DNA of 14,282 nt from Alphaproteobacteria bacterium (GCA_028693775.1 JAQUUS010000008.1:1-14282); one strand, 5' to 3'. Positions 1 to 7,642 are shown, counted from the first letter of the stretch. Program-made: numbers and translations. The notes: a model not told the origin generated them from the letters alone.

Positions 1-6
1 AGGGTT

Positions 7-51
7 CCTTGGGCCGCCGTCACGGGTGGCGGCCCAAGGTCTCTTCTTTTT
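7..51 (+). terminator. Strong hairpin with T-rich tail at window start
   Basis: A perfect 12-bp inverted repeat (7-18 pairing with 28-39, 9-base loop) is followed by a pyrimidine-rich run ending in five Ts. This is the form of a Rho-independent terminator. It most likely ends a plus-strand gene lying left of the window and separates it from the export operon that starts at 92. Confidence 0.75.
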
Positions 52-52
52 A

Positions 53-77
53 GCTTCGGTTTTTCGAAGCGTCTTTT
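53..77 (+). terminator. Second small hairpin just upstream of first gene
   Basis: GCTTCG at 53-58 pairs with CGAAGC at 65-70 around a T-rich 6-base loop, followed by GTCTTTT. It lies 13 bases after the first hairpin and 11 bases before the ribosome binding site of the gene at 92. It could be a weak second terminator or a leader element of the following mRNA; the sequence does not decide this. Confidence 0.35.
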
Positions 78-91
78 AATCGGAGGGGTCC

Positions 92-469
92 ATGCATCGC
101 ATTTCATCGTTTCGCAGGACTGCATATCTTTTTTCCGCGTTTCTTTGCACGGTCTGGGCCCTGCCCGCCGCAGCCGAAGACGACATCGCGTTTTTTGAGC
201 CGGGCGAAGTCCTGAGCGAAGCCGCCATGAACGACAGCCGCGCCGCGCAGGGAACGACCATAGACATCACGACCGTGACCTCGAACCAGACGCTGGAATC
301 GACGTCGACGGGGAACTCGGTCTTCGTCAACGGCAACATGACAAACGGAACCATCAACGTCGGCAGCAATTTCGGCGGCAACGGTTTCGGAAGCTACGTC
401 ATGAACACGGGCAACAATGCGGTTATCAATTCGGGCGTCAGCTTAAGCGTTTTGATGCAGCAATACTAG
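92..469 (+). CDS. Small exported Asn/Gly-rich protein, candidate fibre subunit or C39 peptidase substrate
   Basis: A 125-residue protein with a clear Sec signal peptide (cleavage near residue 28, after AAA). A strong GGAGGGG ribosome binding site ends four bases before the ATG. Right after the signal peptide comes LSEAAMNDSRAAQG (residues 41-54), which resembles the leader motif of proteins handled by C39 peptidases. The rest is rich in Thr, Asn, Gly and Ser with no cysteine, and has loosely repeated TGN-type units (residues 73-85 and 106-119). It ends in a segment (103-122) that aligns with one in the exported protein at 1606. This composition suits a beta-rich or amyloid-like subunit. It is the first gene of a plus-strand operon whose next gene encodes a C39 peptidase. 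I do not recognise a named family. Secretion is well supported; the subunit role is inferred. Confidence 0.8.
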   Translation: MHRISSFRRTAYLFSAFLCTVWALPAAAEDDIAFFEPGEVLSEAAMNDSRAAQGTTIDITTVTSNQTLESTSTGNSVFVNGNMTNGTINVGSNFGGNGFGSYVMNTGNNAVINSGVSLSVLMQQY

Positions 470-508
470 GCGCCGCCGAAGACAGGGCGACGAAAAAGGA
501 AAGCGTCC

Positions 509-1609
509 ATGAAGGCACTCGGATCCGCACCGAAGATACTGGCCGTTTTGGCGGCGCTTCTGCTTTTGCCGGCATGCGAAGGCAACTATGCGCACGAACG
601 TCTGGCGACCGGGGGCAAACGCGCTTCGCTTGCCGAGCCCAACGACGCGCAAATCCTGTCCAACAAAAACGAAGAGTCCGGCGAACTACTGGAAAATTAC
701 GAAGAACCACTTCCCGAAACGGAGCCTGTCGCCGAAACGGCCGCAGAGAACTCCGGAGAAGCGTCCGGCATTGCAACCCGCGTCAAGCACAAGATGCCCG
801 GCCTGTCCGTTGCGGGAAAAGAGCACAAGATCGAAGCGCCGCCCGAACCTCCTGCCGAAAAACCTCAGGCGGCAATTGAGGAAACTTCGGCCAGCACCAT
901 TGTCGATAACGGAACGAAGGGCAACACCGTCCGCGTTGGCGTTGTCAGCTGGCGCGACCTGCCATTCCAGACCGTCAAACGGCAAACCTACGACTACAGC
1001 TGCGGCGCGGCTGCCGTCGCAACTCTGATGACCTACGTCTACGGCGTTTCCACGACCGAAAAAGCGGTTTTTCGGGAAATGTTCGAACGCGGCGATCAGG
1101 AAAAGATCAAGCGCGAAGGCTTCTCGATGCTCGACATGAGCCGGTACATGAACGCGCACGGCCTCGATGCGCGCGGATACCGCGTCAGCGAGCAGGCCAT
1201 CGTCCGGCACAAGCTACCGTTCATCGCGCTTGTCAACAACAACGGCTACAACCACTTTGTCGTCGTGAAGTCCATCGGCAATGGCCGCATTCTCGTCGGC
1301 GACCCCAACATCGGCAGCACCGAATACGCCCGTGACGACTTCGCCCGGATCTGGAACGGCCTCGCGCTGGTGGTCCTGAACAACGCATCGAAGGCCCGCG
1401 AAGCATTCGACAACAGAAAAGAATGGCGGTTCGCCCGCGCACACGCTCCGCTCAGAGGAGCAAACGATGCGGGAATCGAAACGCCGTCCCTGCCCACCAT
1501 GGACTGGCAAGTCGCACTCCCCGTTAACAACATTCTTCCCGCAACCCTGACCGGCGCAAACATTCAATTTATGAACGGCACAGGAGAGATTATTCGAGGT
1601 GGATCATGA
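509..1609 (+). CDS. Lipid-anchored C39-family cysteine peptidase (FapD/FilB-like)
   Basis: A 366-residue protein with an AAGGAAAG ribosome binding site. Residues 1-23 form a lipoprotein signal ending in a lipobox (LLPAC, lipidated Cys23), so it should sit on a membrane facing the periplasm. Residues 24-145 are a Glu/Pro-rich, low-complexity linker. The peptidase domain follows: YDYSCGAAA with Cys165, NHFVVV with His249, and GDPNIG with Asp265. This is the Cys-His-Asp triad of peptidase family C39, and all three residues are present. C39 domains usually cut after a double-glycine-type leader, often fused to an ABC exporter. Here there is no ABC portion, as in the stand-alone C39 proteins of Fap (FapD) and Acinetobacter Fil loci. 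A tail of about 75 residues follows the domain (from residue 292). Its stop overlaps the next start by four bases (ATGA), which implies translational coupling. The family call is firm; the substrates are inferred to be the flanking small exported proteins. Confidence 0.85.
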   Translation: MKALGSAPKILAVLAALLLLPACEGNYAHERLATGGKRASLAEPNDAQILSNKNEESGELLENYEEPLPETEPVAETAAENSGEASGIATRVKHKMPGLSVAGKEHKIEAPPEPPAEKPQAAIEETSASTIVDNGTKGNTVRVGVVSWRDLPFQTVKRQTYDYSCGAAAVATLMTYVYGVSTTEKAVFREMFERGDQEKIKREGFSMLDMSRYMNAHGLDARGYRVSEQAIVRHKLPFIALVNNNGYNHFVVVKSIGNGRILVGDPNIGSTEYARDDFARIWNGLALVVLNNASKAREAFDNRKEWRFARAHAPLRGANDAGIETPSLPTMDWQVALPVNNILPATLTGANIQFMNGTGEIIRGGS

Positions 1610-2184
1610 AAAAATCGCAAATCGCTTTTGTTTCATTGTTAGCCTTCGGCCTTCCTTTATGCGCCGCGATGCGCGGCGCCATAGCGGACGAAGGTTCGGA
1701 CCGCATTGTCCTTGCCGACGTACGACCTTTGTCGGGCAGCGAGATGCAAGACATCCGCGCGGGCTTCATCGACCCGACAGGCATGATCTACAGGTTTGCC
1801 GTCCGGGTTCGAACGGCGCTCAACGGCGTTGAAATTTTCTCACGCTCGATCGTCGTCGCGGCTGAGGAATCGGTCGGAACGCTCAACGCGACCTCCGTAG
1901 CCTCGCTGGCGACCGAAAACATTCCGGAAGGAACGACCGCGAGCGTTATCGACTACGGCGCGGGCGTGGTTCTGAGCGACTCGAGCGGAACGTCCACCAC
2001 CATCATGAACCAGACGGCAAGCGGCGTGCCTTCCAGCATTGTCATCAACTCGGTCAACAATACGGCCATCACACAAACCGTCAAAATGACGCTGCAACTG
2101 GCCACTACGATGGAGTCTATCCGCGCCTCACGAGCCGCCGAAATGATAAGGCAGCAGTCGTTTATGCATAATTTGGGGTTCTGA
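1606..2184 (+). CDS. Exported protein with C39-leader-like motif, second candidate substrate or subunit
   Basis: A 192-residue protein with a GAGGTGG ribosome binding site, overlapping the C39 peptidase gene by four bases. The N-terminus (residues 1-28) is a probable Sec signal peptide with cleavage near the Ala-Asp at 27-28. LSGSEMQDIRAG at residues 42-53 has the spacing of a double-glycine-type leader (Leu-Ser, acidic, hydrophobic, then small residues). It matches the motif of the protein at 92. The middle is Thr/Ser/Val-rich and cysteine-free after the signal. Residues 146-165 align without gaps to residues 103-122 of the protein at 92, sharing Val, Asn, Asn-Asn, Ile and Val positions. The C-terminal 25 residues are more charged and may be helical. 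No named family is recognised. It is probably a divergent relative of the first gene product. Confidence 0.8.
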   Translation: MKKSQIAFVSLLAFGLPLCAAMRGAIADEGSDRIVLADVRPLSGSEMQDIRAGFIDPTGMIYRFAVRVRTALNGVEIFSRSIVVAAEESVGTLNATSVASLATENIPEGTTASVIDYGAGVVLSDSSGTSTTIMNQTASGVPSSIVINSVNNTAITQTVKMTLQLATTMESIRASRAAEMIRQQSFMHNLGF

Positions 2185-2194
2185 GAGGTTCGAT

Positions 2195-2338
2195 TTGACA
2201 GAACCGTCCGAATCTCCTTATCTCAAAGACCCGGATGGCGGCAGGCCGATTCTCTGGCACGCCGCTTTCTATTCAGGATCAGAATCCGGGGGTTTTTGGG
2301 ATTTTAGCGTTCGGTTTTTTGTTTCTCTTTTTCGATGA
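2195..2338 (+). CDS. Possible 47-residue protein between exported protein and barrel genes
   Basis: A TTG-started reading frame fills most of the 161-base gap between its neighbours. A GAGAGG ribosome binding site lies six bases upstream of the TTG, overlapping the stop of the previous gene. The frame's stop (2336-2338) lies inside the GATGAGG ribosome binding site of the barrel gene, which is what coupled genes look like. The product begins TEPSESPYLKDPDGG and ends in an aromatic, hydrophobic stretch (GGFWDFSVRFFVSLF) with no evident signal peptide. The frame differs from those of both neighbours. No family is recognised. The non-ATG start and short length mean it could be chance. Confidence 0.35.
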   Translation: MTEPSESPYLKDPDGGRPILWHAAFYSGSESGGFWDFSVRFFVSLFR

Positions 2339-2345
2339 GGCGTTT

Positions 2346-3629
2346 ATGTCAAAATCCACCTTCGCCCTTTCGTCAGCCCTTTGCGCGTTTTTGCTCGCCT
2401 GTCCGCCCGCATTTGCCGAACCCGATATGCAAAGCGAACTCGAACGGCTCGAAAAGCGCCTGAACGATCAGGAAAAACTTATCGAAGACCAGCAACGAAT
2501 CCTGATCGACCAGTCGGAAGAAATCTACCGCCAGAAAAAGATGATCGACTCGCTCTCGAGCGCGCGCGCCAGAACCGGATATGCGCCGGAGCTCAAACCG
2601 CAAGTCATGGCCATGCAAACAGGCAGAGGCTCTGCCCCCGCCGCCCAAAGAGTCAACAATCCAAGACCGGTCGTTATCGAGGAGCGCGTAGAAGCCCCGA
2701 ATGAATCCCGCCCCAATGTCGAAGCTATCGCCAATCAGGGCGGCATTCTGTCGCCCGCAGGAGCCCTGACGTTCGAAACCGCCACCGAATACACCAACAC
2801 CACGCGCAATGTGTTCGCGTTCAACGGCGTCCAGTTAGCCGAAGTCGTTCTGGTCGGCGACATCACGGCGCAAAACGCGCGCCGCCAGATCGTTCAACAA
2901 TCGGGCCGCCTCAGGCTGGGCCTGACCGACCGGATGGAAATCGACGTTCACGTTCCCTTCGTTTACCGCAACGACGCCCTGACAAACACCATAAACGCGG
3001 CAAGCACGACGACCACAACCGTCGAAGGCGCCAATATCGGCGACATCGACATGGGGCTTGCCTATCAGATCAACGACGGGAAAGCAGGCTGGCCGTTCCT
3101 GATCGGCAACGTGCGCTACAAAGCCAACAACGCCGAGGGACCGCTGGACGTTCCCTACGACTCGAACAACATCGCCAAGCGCCTGCCGACCGGAACCGGC
3201 TTCAACACCATCGAAGGCAGCGTCACGGCCATCAAGGTTAACGACCCGGTCGTTCTGTACGGCAACCTCGGATACGTTTACGACATGCCGCGCGACATCA
3301 ACCGCGACTTCAGCGGCGTCTATATCACCCGCGTTTCGCCCGGCGATGCGATCAACGCCCTTGTCGGCATGGCGTTCGCCATTAACCAAGATACCTCGTT
3401 CTCTCTTGGCTACAAGCACAGCTATGTCTTTCCGACCATTGAAGAAAGAACGAACGGAGACGACATCAACAGCGGAACCTCGCAGGTCGGCTCTCTGAAT
3501 TTTGGCCTGACCTACGCGCTCTCGCCCGCGACGAGTCTTAACTTTAACATCGAAACGGGCGTAACCAACGACGCCCCGGACGTTCACCTGATCTTCCGCG
3601 TCCCCTTCCGTCTGGGAAACCTGTTTTAA
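2346..3629 (+). CDS. Outer-membrane beta-barrel with N-terminal coiled coil (FapF-like exporter candidate)
   Basis: A 427-residue protein. The ATG at 2346 is chosen because GATGAGG ends five bases before it and it gives a clean signal peptide (residues 1-24, PAFA then EPD). An ATG at 2235 in the same frame would add a hydrophobic stretch and hide the signal. Residues 26-72 are a charged heptad-like coiled coil (ELERLEKRL and following). Residues 73-130 are a Pro-rich linker. Residues 131-427 are alternating beta-strand sequence opening with GGILSPAGALTFETATEY, an arrangement I associate with putative transporter barrels of the FapF type. The protein ends in Phe (FRVPFRLGNLF), as expected of a signal for outer-membrane insertion. 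FapF is a trimeric porin that exports amyloid subunits and also has an N-terminal coiled coil. The barrel call is strong; the export role comes from its C39 and small-subunit neighbours. Confidence 0.8.
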   Translation: MSKSTFALSSALCAFLLACPPAFAEPDMQSELERLEKRLNDQEKLIEDQQRILIDQSEEIYRQKKMIDSLSSARARTGYAPELKPQVMAMQTGRGSAPAAQRVNNPRPVVIEERVEAPNESRPNVEAIANQGGILSPAGALTFETATEYTNTTRNVFAFNGVQLAEVVLVGDITAQNARRQIVQQSGRLRLGLTDRMEIDVHVPFVYRNDALTNTINAASTTTTTVEGANIGDIDMGLAYQINDGKAGWPFLIGNVRYKANNAEGPLDVPYDSNNIAKRLPTGTGFNTIEGSVTAIKVNDPVVLYGNLGYVYDMPRDINRDFSGVYITRVSPGDAINALVGMAFAINQDTSFSLGYKHSYVFPTIEERTNGDDINSGTSQVGSLNFGLTYALSPATSLNFNIETGVTNDAPDVHLIFRVPFRLGNLF

Positions 3630-3684
3630 CGCACAAAAACGGGCGTTTTAGAGATAGTCGAGCGATATCATCGCGTTATTATCG

Positions 3685-3713
3685 TTGTTTTGAGGGGGGT
3701 ATCTTGCTATAGA
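3685..3713 (+). promoter_or_regulatory. Likely sigma-70 type promoter of purC-purS
   Basis: TTGTTT at 3685-3690 and TATAGA at 3708-3713 are separated by exactly 17 bases. They lie about 48 bases upstream of the purC start, in a region more AT-rich than its surroundings. The match to consensus is moderate (three of six and four of six), but the spacing and location fit. Confidence 0.45.
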
Positions 3714-3760
3714 ATGTCGTTTTCCGCGCCTCGCGGATTTGTTTGTTGGACGGAAACAAG

Positions 3761-4522
3761 ATGAATTTTCGCATGGGCCGACGCCGCCGGATTTTTGAGG
3801 GTAAGGCCAAGGTTTTGTTCGAAGGCCCCGAACCCGGAACCCTTGTGCAGTACTTCAAGGACGACGCAACGGCCTTCAATAACAAAAAACGGGGAACGAT
3901 CACGGGCAAGGGAGTGCTGAACAACCGCATTTCCGAATACCTGATGACTCGCCTGAACGAAATTGGCGTACCGACGCACTTCATGCGCCGCCTGAACATG
4001 CGCGAACAGTTGATCCGGCAAGTCGAGATCATCCCCATCGAAGTCGTCATGCGCAACATCGTGGCCGGGTCGCTGGCCAAGCGCATGGGTATTCCCGAAG
4101 GCACCATTCTGCCGCGCTCGATTGTCGAATTTTACTACAAGAAAGATGACCTCGGAAATCCGATGGTCTCCGACGAACACATCACCTGCTTCGGCTGGGC
4201 CAGCCCGCAGGAAATCGACGAGATCATGGCGCTTTCGTTGCGCATCAACGATTATCTCTCGGGCCTGTTTTTGGGCATCGGGCTCAAGCTTGTGGACTTC
4301 AAGCTCGAATTCGGACGTCTCTGGGATAACGATGATATGCGCATCGTTCTCGCGGACGAAATCAGCCCCGACAATTGCCGTTTGTGGGACGTCAAAACGA
4401 ACGAAAAGATGGACAAAGACAGATTTCGCTGCGATCTTGGGCGCGTTGAAGAAGCCTACCAGGAAGTCGCGCGCCGTCTCGGCATTATGCCGGAAGCCGC
4501 CCAGAAACCGGAAAGTGAGTGA
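3761..4522 (+). CDS. purC: Phosphoribosylaminoimidazole-succinocarboxamide synthase
   Basis: SAICAR synthetase, cytoplasmic, joins CAIR and aspartate with ATP in purine nucleotide synthesis. From the ATG at 3761 it is 253 residues, usual for the short alphaproteobacterial form. Visible motifs are IFEGKAK (residues 11-17), YFKDDATAFN, the family signature VDFKLEFG, and DEISPDNCRLWD. GGACGGA lies six bases before the chosen ATG. An ATG twelve bases further in (3773, giving MGRRRRIFEGK) matches the usual family start equally well, so the exact start is uncertain by four residues. A TTG at 3743 is in frame but unlikely. purS follows with a five-base gap, implying one transcript. Confidence 0.97.
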   Translation: MNFRMGRRRRIFEGKAKVLFEGPEPGTLVQYFKDDATAFNNKKRGTITGKGVLNNRISEYLMTRLNEIGVPTHFMRRLNMREQLIRQVEIIPIEVVMRNIVAGSLAKRMGIPEGTILPRSIVEFYYKKDDLGNPMVSDEHITCFGWASPQEIDEIMALSLRINDYLSGLFLGIGLKLVDFKLEFGRLWDNDDMRIVLADEISPDNCRLWDVKTNEKMDKDRFRCDLGRVEEAYQEVARRLGIMPEAAQKPESE

Positions 4523-4527
4523 TTGCC

Positions 4528-4767
4528 ATGAAAATTCGCGTCGATGTCATGCTGAAAAGCGGAGTTCTTGATCCTCAGGGAAAGGCCATCGGCCACGCCC
4601 TGACCAATCTGGGCTTCGAGGGCGTGCAGGACGTTCGGGCGGGCAAAGTCATCGAAATCGAAGTCGCCGAAACCGACAAAGATAAAGCCATTGAAAACGC
4701 TAAGAAAATGGCCGAAAAACTTCTGGCTAACCTCGTCATCGAAGACTTTAAAGTCAGCGTTATCTGA
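4528..4767 (+). CDS. purS: Phosphoribosylformylglycinamidine synthase subunit PurS
   Basis: A 79-residue small subunit of the PurSQL FGAM synthase, which converts FGAR to FGAM in purine synthesis. PurS bridges the glutaminase PurQ and the synthase PurL. The sequence runs KIRVDVMLKSGVLDPQGKAI, then GFEGVQDVRAGK, EIEV and ANLVIEDFKV, all typical of PurS at its normal length. The ATG at 4528 is preferred over a GTG at 4519, as it gives the standard MKIRV start. It lies five bases after the purC stop. In many alphaproteobacteria purQ and purL come next; here neither follows, so they must be elsewhere in the genome. Confidence 0.95.
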   Translation: MKIRVDVMLKSGVLDPQGKAIGHALTNLGFEGVQDVRAGKVIEIEVAETDKDKAIENAKKMAEKLLANLVIEDFKVSVI

Positions 4768-4876
4768 TTTAGTCTATAAAAAAACGCAGTATCGCGAACG
4801 TTATGGGATTGACCGGCTTGCCGGGAGTTTTGAAGCTAACGATAATTTAATAACTCTTATTCATGATTTTGCGCAA

Positions 4877-5206
4877 ATGAAACACAAACATCTCTCTTGC
4901 GTTCTCCTTGCCGCCGCCTGCGCGTTGCCGCTGGCGCTGTCGGGTTGCAGCTCGTTCAACAGCACGGGTCTTGAATACAACGAGGCCGACGAAGACGCCT
5001 CCCCCGCTAACGAACCCAACGTTCCGCCCCAAAATTCGCCGACCCAGCTTTGGAGATCGGGCTACTGGCATCCCGGAGACGACGGCGAATTCATCTGGAT
5101 TCCCGGCAAAATGCTTGACCGGCCCGCGCCGACCGCCGTTTGGAACCCGGCCCGCTGGGTCCGGCACGACTACGGCTGGACCTATCAGGAAGGCCACTGG
5201 CAATAA
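4877..5206 (+). CDS. WXXGXW-repeat-type lipoprotein
   Basis: A 109-residue predicted lipoprotein. The N-terminus MKHKH is followed by a hydrophobic stretch and a lipobox ending LALSGC (Cys24), so the mature protein should be anchored in a membrane facing the periplasm. After an acidic, Pro-rich linker come Trp-rich units: LWRSGYWHPG, FIWIPGKM, WNPARWV and GWTYQEGHW. These resemble the two-copy WXXGXW (YXWXPGxW) repeat family of small bacterial envelope proteins, whose function is not known. The ATG at 4877 is chosen because it directly precedes the signal; no clear ribosome binding site is seen. The gap from purS is 109 bases, so it may be transcribed separately. A strong terminator follows its stop. 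Confidence 0.75.
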   Translation: MKHKHLSCVLLAAACALPLALSGCSSFNSTGLEYNEADEDASPANEPNVPPQNSPTQLWRSGYWHPGDDGEFIWIPGKMLDRPAPTAVWNPARWVRHDYGWTYQEGHWQ

Positions 5207-5210
5207 GTTC

Positions 5211-5238
5211 AAAAAAGCCCCCGGATCGGGGGCTTTTT
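5211..5238. terminator. Bidirectional terminator between lipoprotein gene and metK
   Basis: GCCCCCG at 5217-5223 pairs with CGGGGGC at 5227-5233 around a 3-base loop. It is flanked by six As on the left and five Ts on the right, so it gives a U tract on both strands. It ends the plus-strand lipoprotein gene (stop 5206) and the minus-strand metK gene (stop 5248). Confidence 0.92.
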
Positions 5239-5247
5239 CTTGCGATC

Positions 5248-6426
<1,179 letters not shown>

Positions 6427-6466
6427 AGTCTCTCCAATATGTAGGCTTTCCATAAAACAAGGGGTG

Positions 6467-6494
6467 AATTTACCGTCTGCCCGCATTTAAGCAA
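6467..6494 (-). promoter_or_regulatory. metK: Weak candidate promoter for metK
   Basis: On the minus strand TTGCTT (6494-6489) and TAAATT (6472-6467) are separated by 16 bases, about 40 bases upstream of the metK start. Agreement with the sigma-70 consensus is only three and four of six, so this is a tentative call. Confidence 0.25.
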
Positions 6495-6502
6495 GCGAAA
6501 GC

Positions 6503-6520
6503 AAAAACGGCGAAAACGCC
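6503..6520 (-). terminator. Weak hairpin after dnaN
   Basis: On the minus strand GGCG-TTTT-CGCC (6520-6509) is followed after one base by five Ts (6507-6503), six bases beyond the dnaN stop. The stem is only four base pairs, so it may be a weak or partial terminator that lets some transcription run on into metK. Confidence 0.4.
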
Positions 6521-6526
6521 CGGACA

Positions 6527-7642
6527 TCAAACGCGCATCGGCATCAGAACGTACAAGGCGCTCATATCCGACACATCCTGAACGATCGCGGGCGCCGTCG
6601 CATCGGCCAGCATGAACCGCGCGCCGTCGCTTTTGATCTGTTGAAGGATATCGAGCAGATAGTTCGCGTTGAACCCGACTTCAAGCTGCGCGCCGTCGTA
6701 TTTGGCTTCCAGCTCTTCGGTCGCGCTCCCGGCTTCGGGCGAATTCGCGGTCAAAACCACTTGTCCCTGAGAGATGCCCAGCTTGATCGCGCGGGATTTC
6801 TCGGACGAAATCGTGGCCACGCGGTCAACCGCAGACGCGAAATCGCGCGCGGCGACCTCAAGCATCTTGTCGTTCGCCGAAGGGATAACGCGTTCGTAGT
6901 CGGGGAAGGTTCCGTCGATCAGCTTCGAGGTAATGACGATGCCGCCGAACGTAAAGCGAACCTTGGTTTCGGAAAGAGCGACTTCGACGCCGTCGCCGCT
7001 TTCGTCGATCAGCTTGCGGACTTCGGCAACCGTCTTGCGCGGCAGGATCACGCCCGGAATGCCCATAGCGCCTTCGGGCGCAGGCATTTCGACGCGCGCG
7101 AGCCGATGGCCGTCCGTCGCCACGACGCGCAGAACGTCGACCTTCTCGTTCTTGGTCGCATGAAGATAGATGCCGTTCAGATAGTAGCGCGTTTCCTCGG
7201 TCGAAATAGCGAAGCGCGACCGGTCGATGAGATCGCGCAAATCCGACGCCGACATCTGGAACGAATGCTTGAGATCCGCCCCCGGCATAACGGGAAAATC
7301 CTCGATAGGCAGGCAGCCGAGCTTGAAGTGCGAACGGCCCGAAGCGAGCGTGAGCTGGCCCGAACCGGTTGCGCTGATCTCGACTTCCGCGCCCTCGGGC
7401 AGCTTGCGGACGATTTCGTAAAGCGTATGCGCGGGCGCGGTAACGGCCCCCGTTTTTCCGATCTCGGCCTTGACGGCCTCGTTGATCTCGATCTCCATGT
7501 CGGTCGCCGTCAGGGAGACGTCTTCCGCCGTCGCACGAATCAGCACGTTGGCCAGAATGGGAATGGTATTGCGGCGTTCCACCACGCTTTGGATATGGCC
7601 GAGGCTTTTGAGGAGCGTATCTCGCGATAAGGTCAGTTTCAT
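6527..7642 (-). CDS. dnaN: DNA polymerase III subunit beta (sliding clamp)
   Basis: Forms the ring-shaped dimer that tethers DNA polymerase III and other partners to DNA. The 371-residue length is normal. The N-terminus MKLTLSRDTLLKSLGHIQSV followed by VERRNTIPILANVL is the classic clamp start. Further family landmarks are ATDMEIEI, RYYLNGIYLH, VATDGHRLA and the C-terminal YVLMPMRV. The ATG at 7642 gives the conserved start although only a weak ribosome binding site is seen. It is divergent from gpsA, with 166 bases between them that must hold both promoters. Neither dnaA nor recF, frequent neighbours of dnaN, is in the window. Confidence 0.98.
   Translation of the reverse strand: MKLTLSRDTLLKSLGHIQSVVERRNTIPILANVLIRATAEDVSLTATDMEIEINEAVKAEIGKTGAVTAPAHTLYEIVRKLPEGAEVEISATGSGQLTLASGRSHFKLGCLPIEDFPVMPGADLKHSFQMSASDLRDLIDRSRFAISTEETRYYLNGIYLHATKNEKVDVLRVVATDGHRLARVEMPAPEGAMGIPGVILPRKTVAEVRKLIDESGDGVEVALSETKVRFTFGGIVITSKLIDGTFPDYERVIPSANDKMLEVAARDFASAVDRVATISSEKSRAIKLGISQGQVVLTANSPEAGSATEELEAKYDGAQLEVGFNANYLLDILQQIKSDGARFMLADATAPAIVQDVSDMSALYVLMPMRV

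Noticed and set aside
3662..3674. GCGAT-ATC-ATCGC hairpin as terminator of the barrel gene
   Set aside because: The 5-bp stem with a 3-base loop lacks a proper T tract; the true terminator of this operon was not identified.
3743..3760. Upstream TTG start for purC
   Set aside because: It would add six residues, lacks a ribosome binding site, and the family starts near the ATG codons at 3761 or 3773.
4813..4824. CCGG-CTTG-CCGG palindrome as a terminator after purS
   Set aside because: The stem is only four base pairs and the following sequence is GAGTTTTG, too weak to call.
6641..7630. A 329-codon open frame on the plus strand opposite dnaN
   Set aside because: dnaN is certain on the minus strand; the antisense frame is Arg/Asp-rich with no motif.
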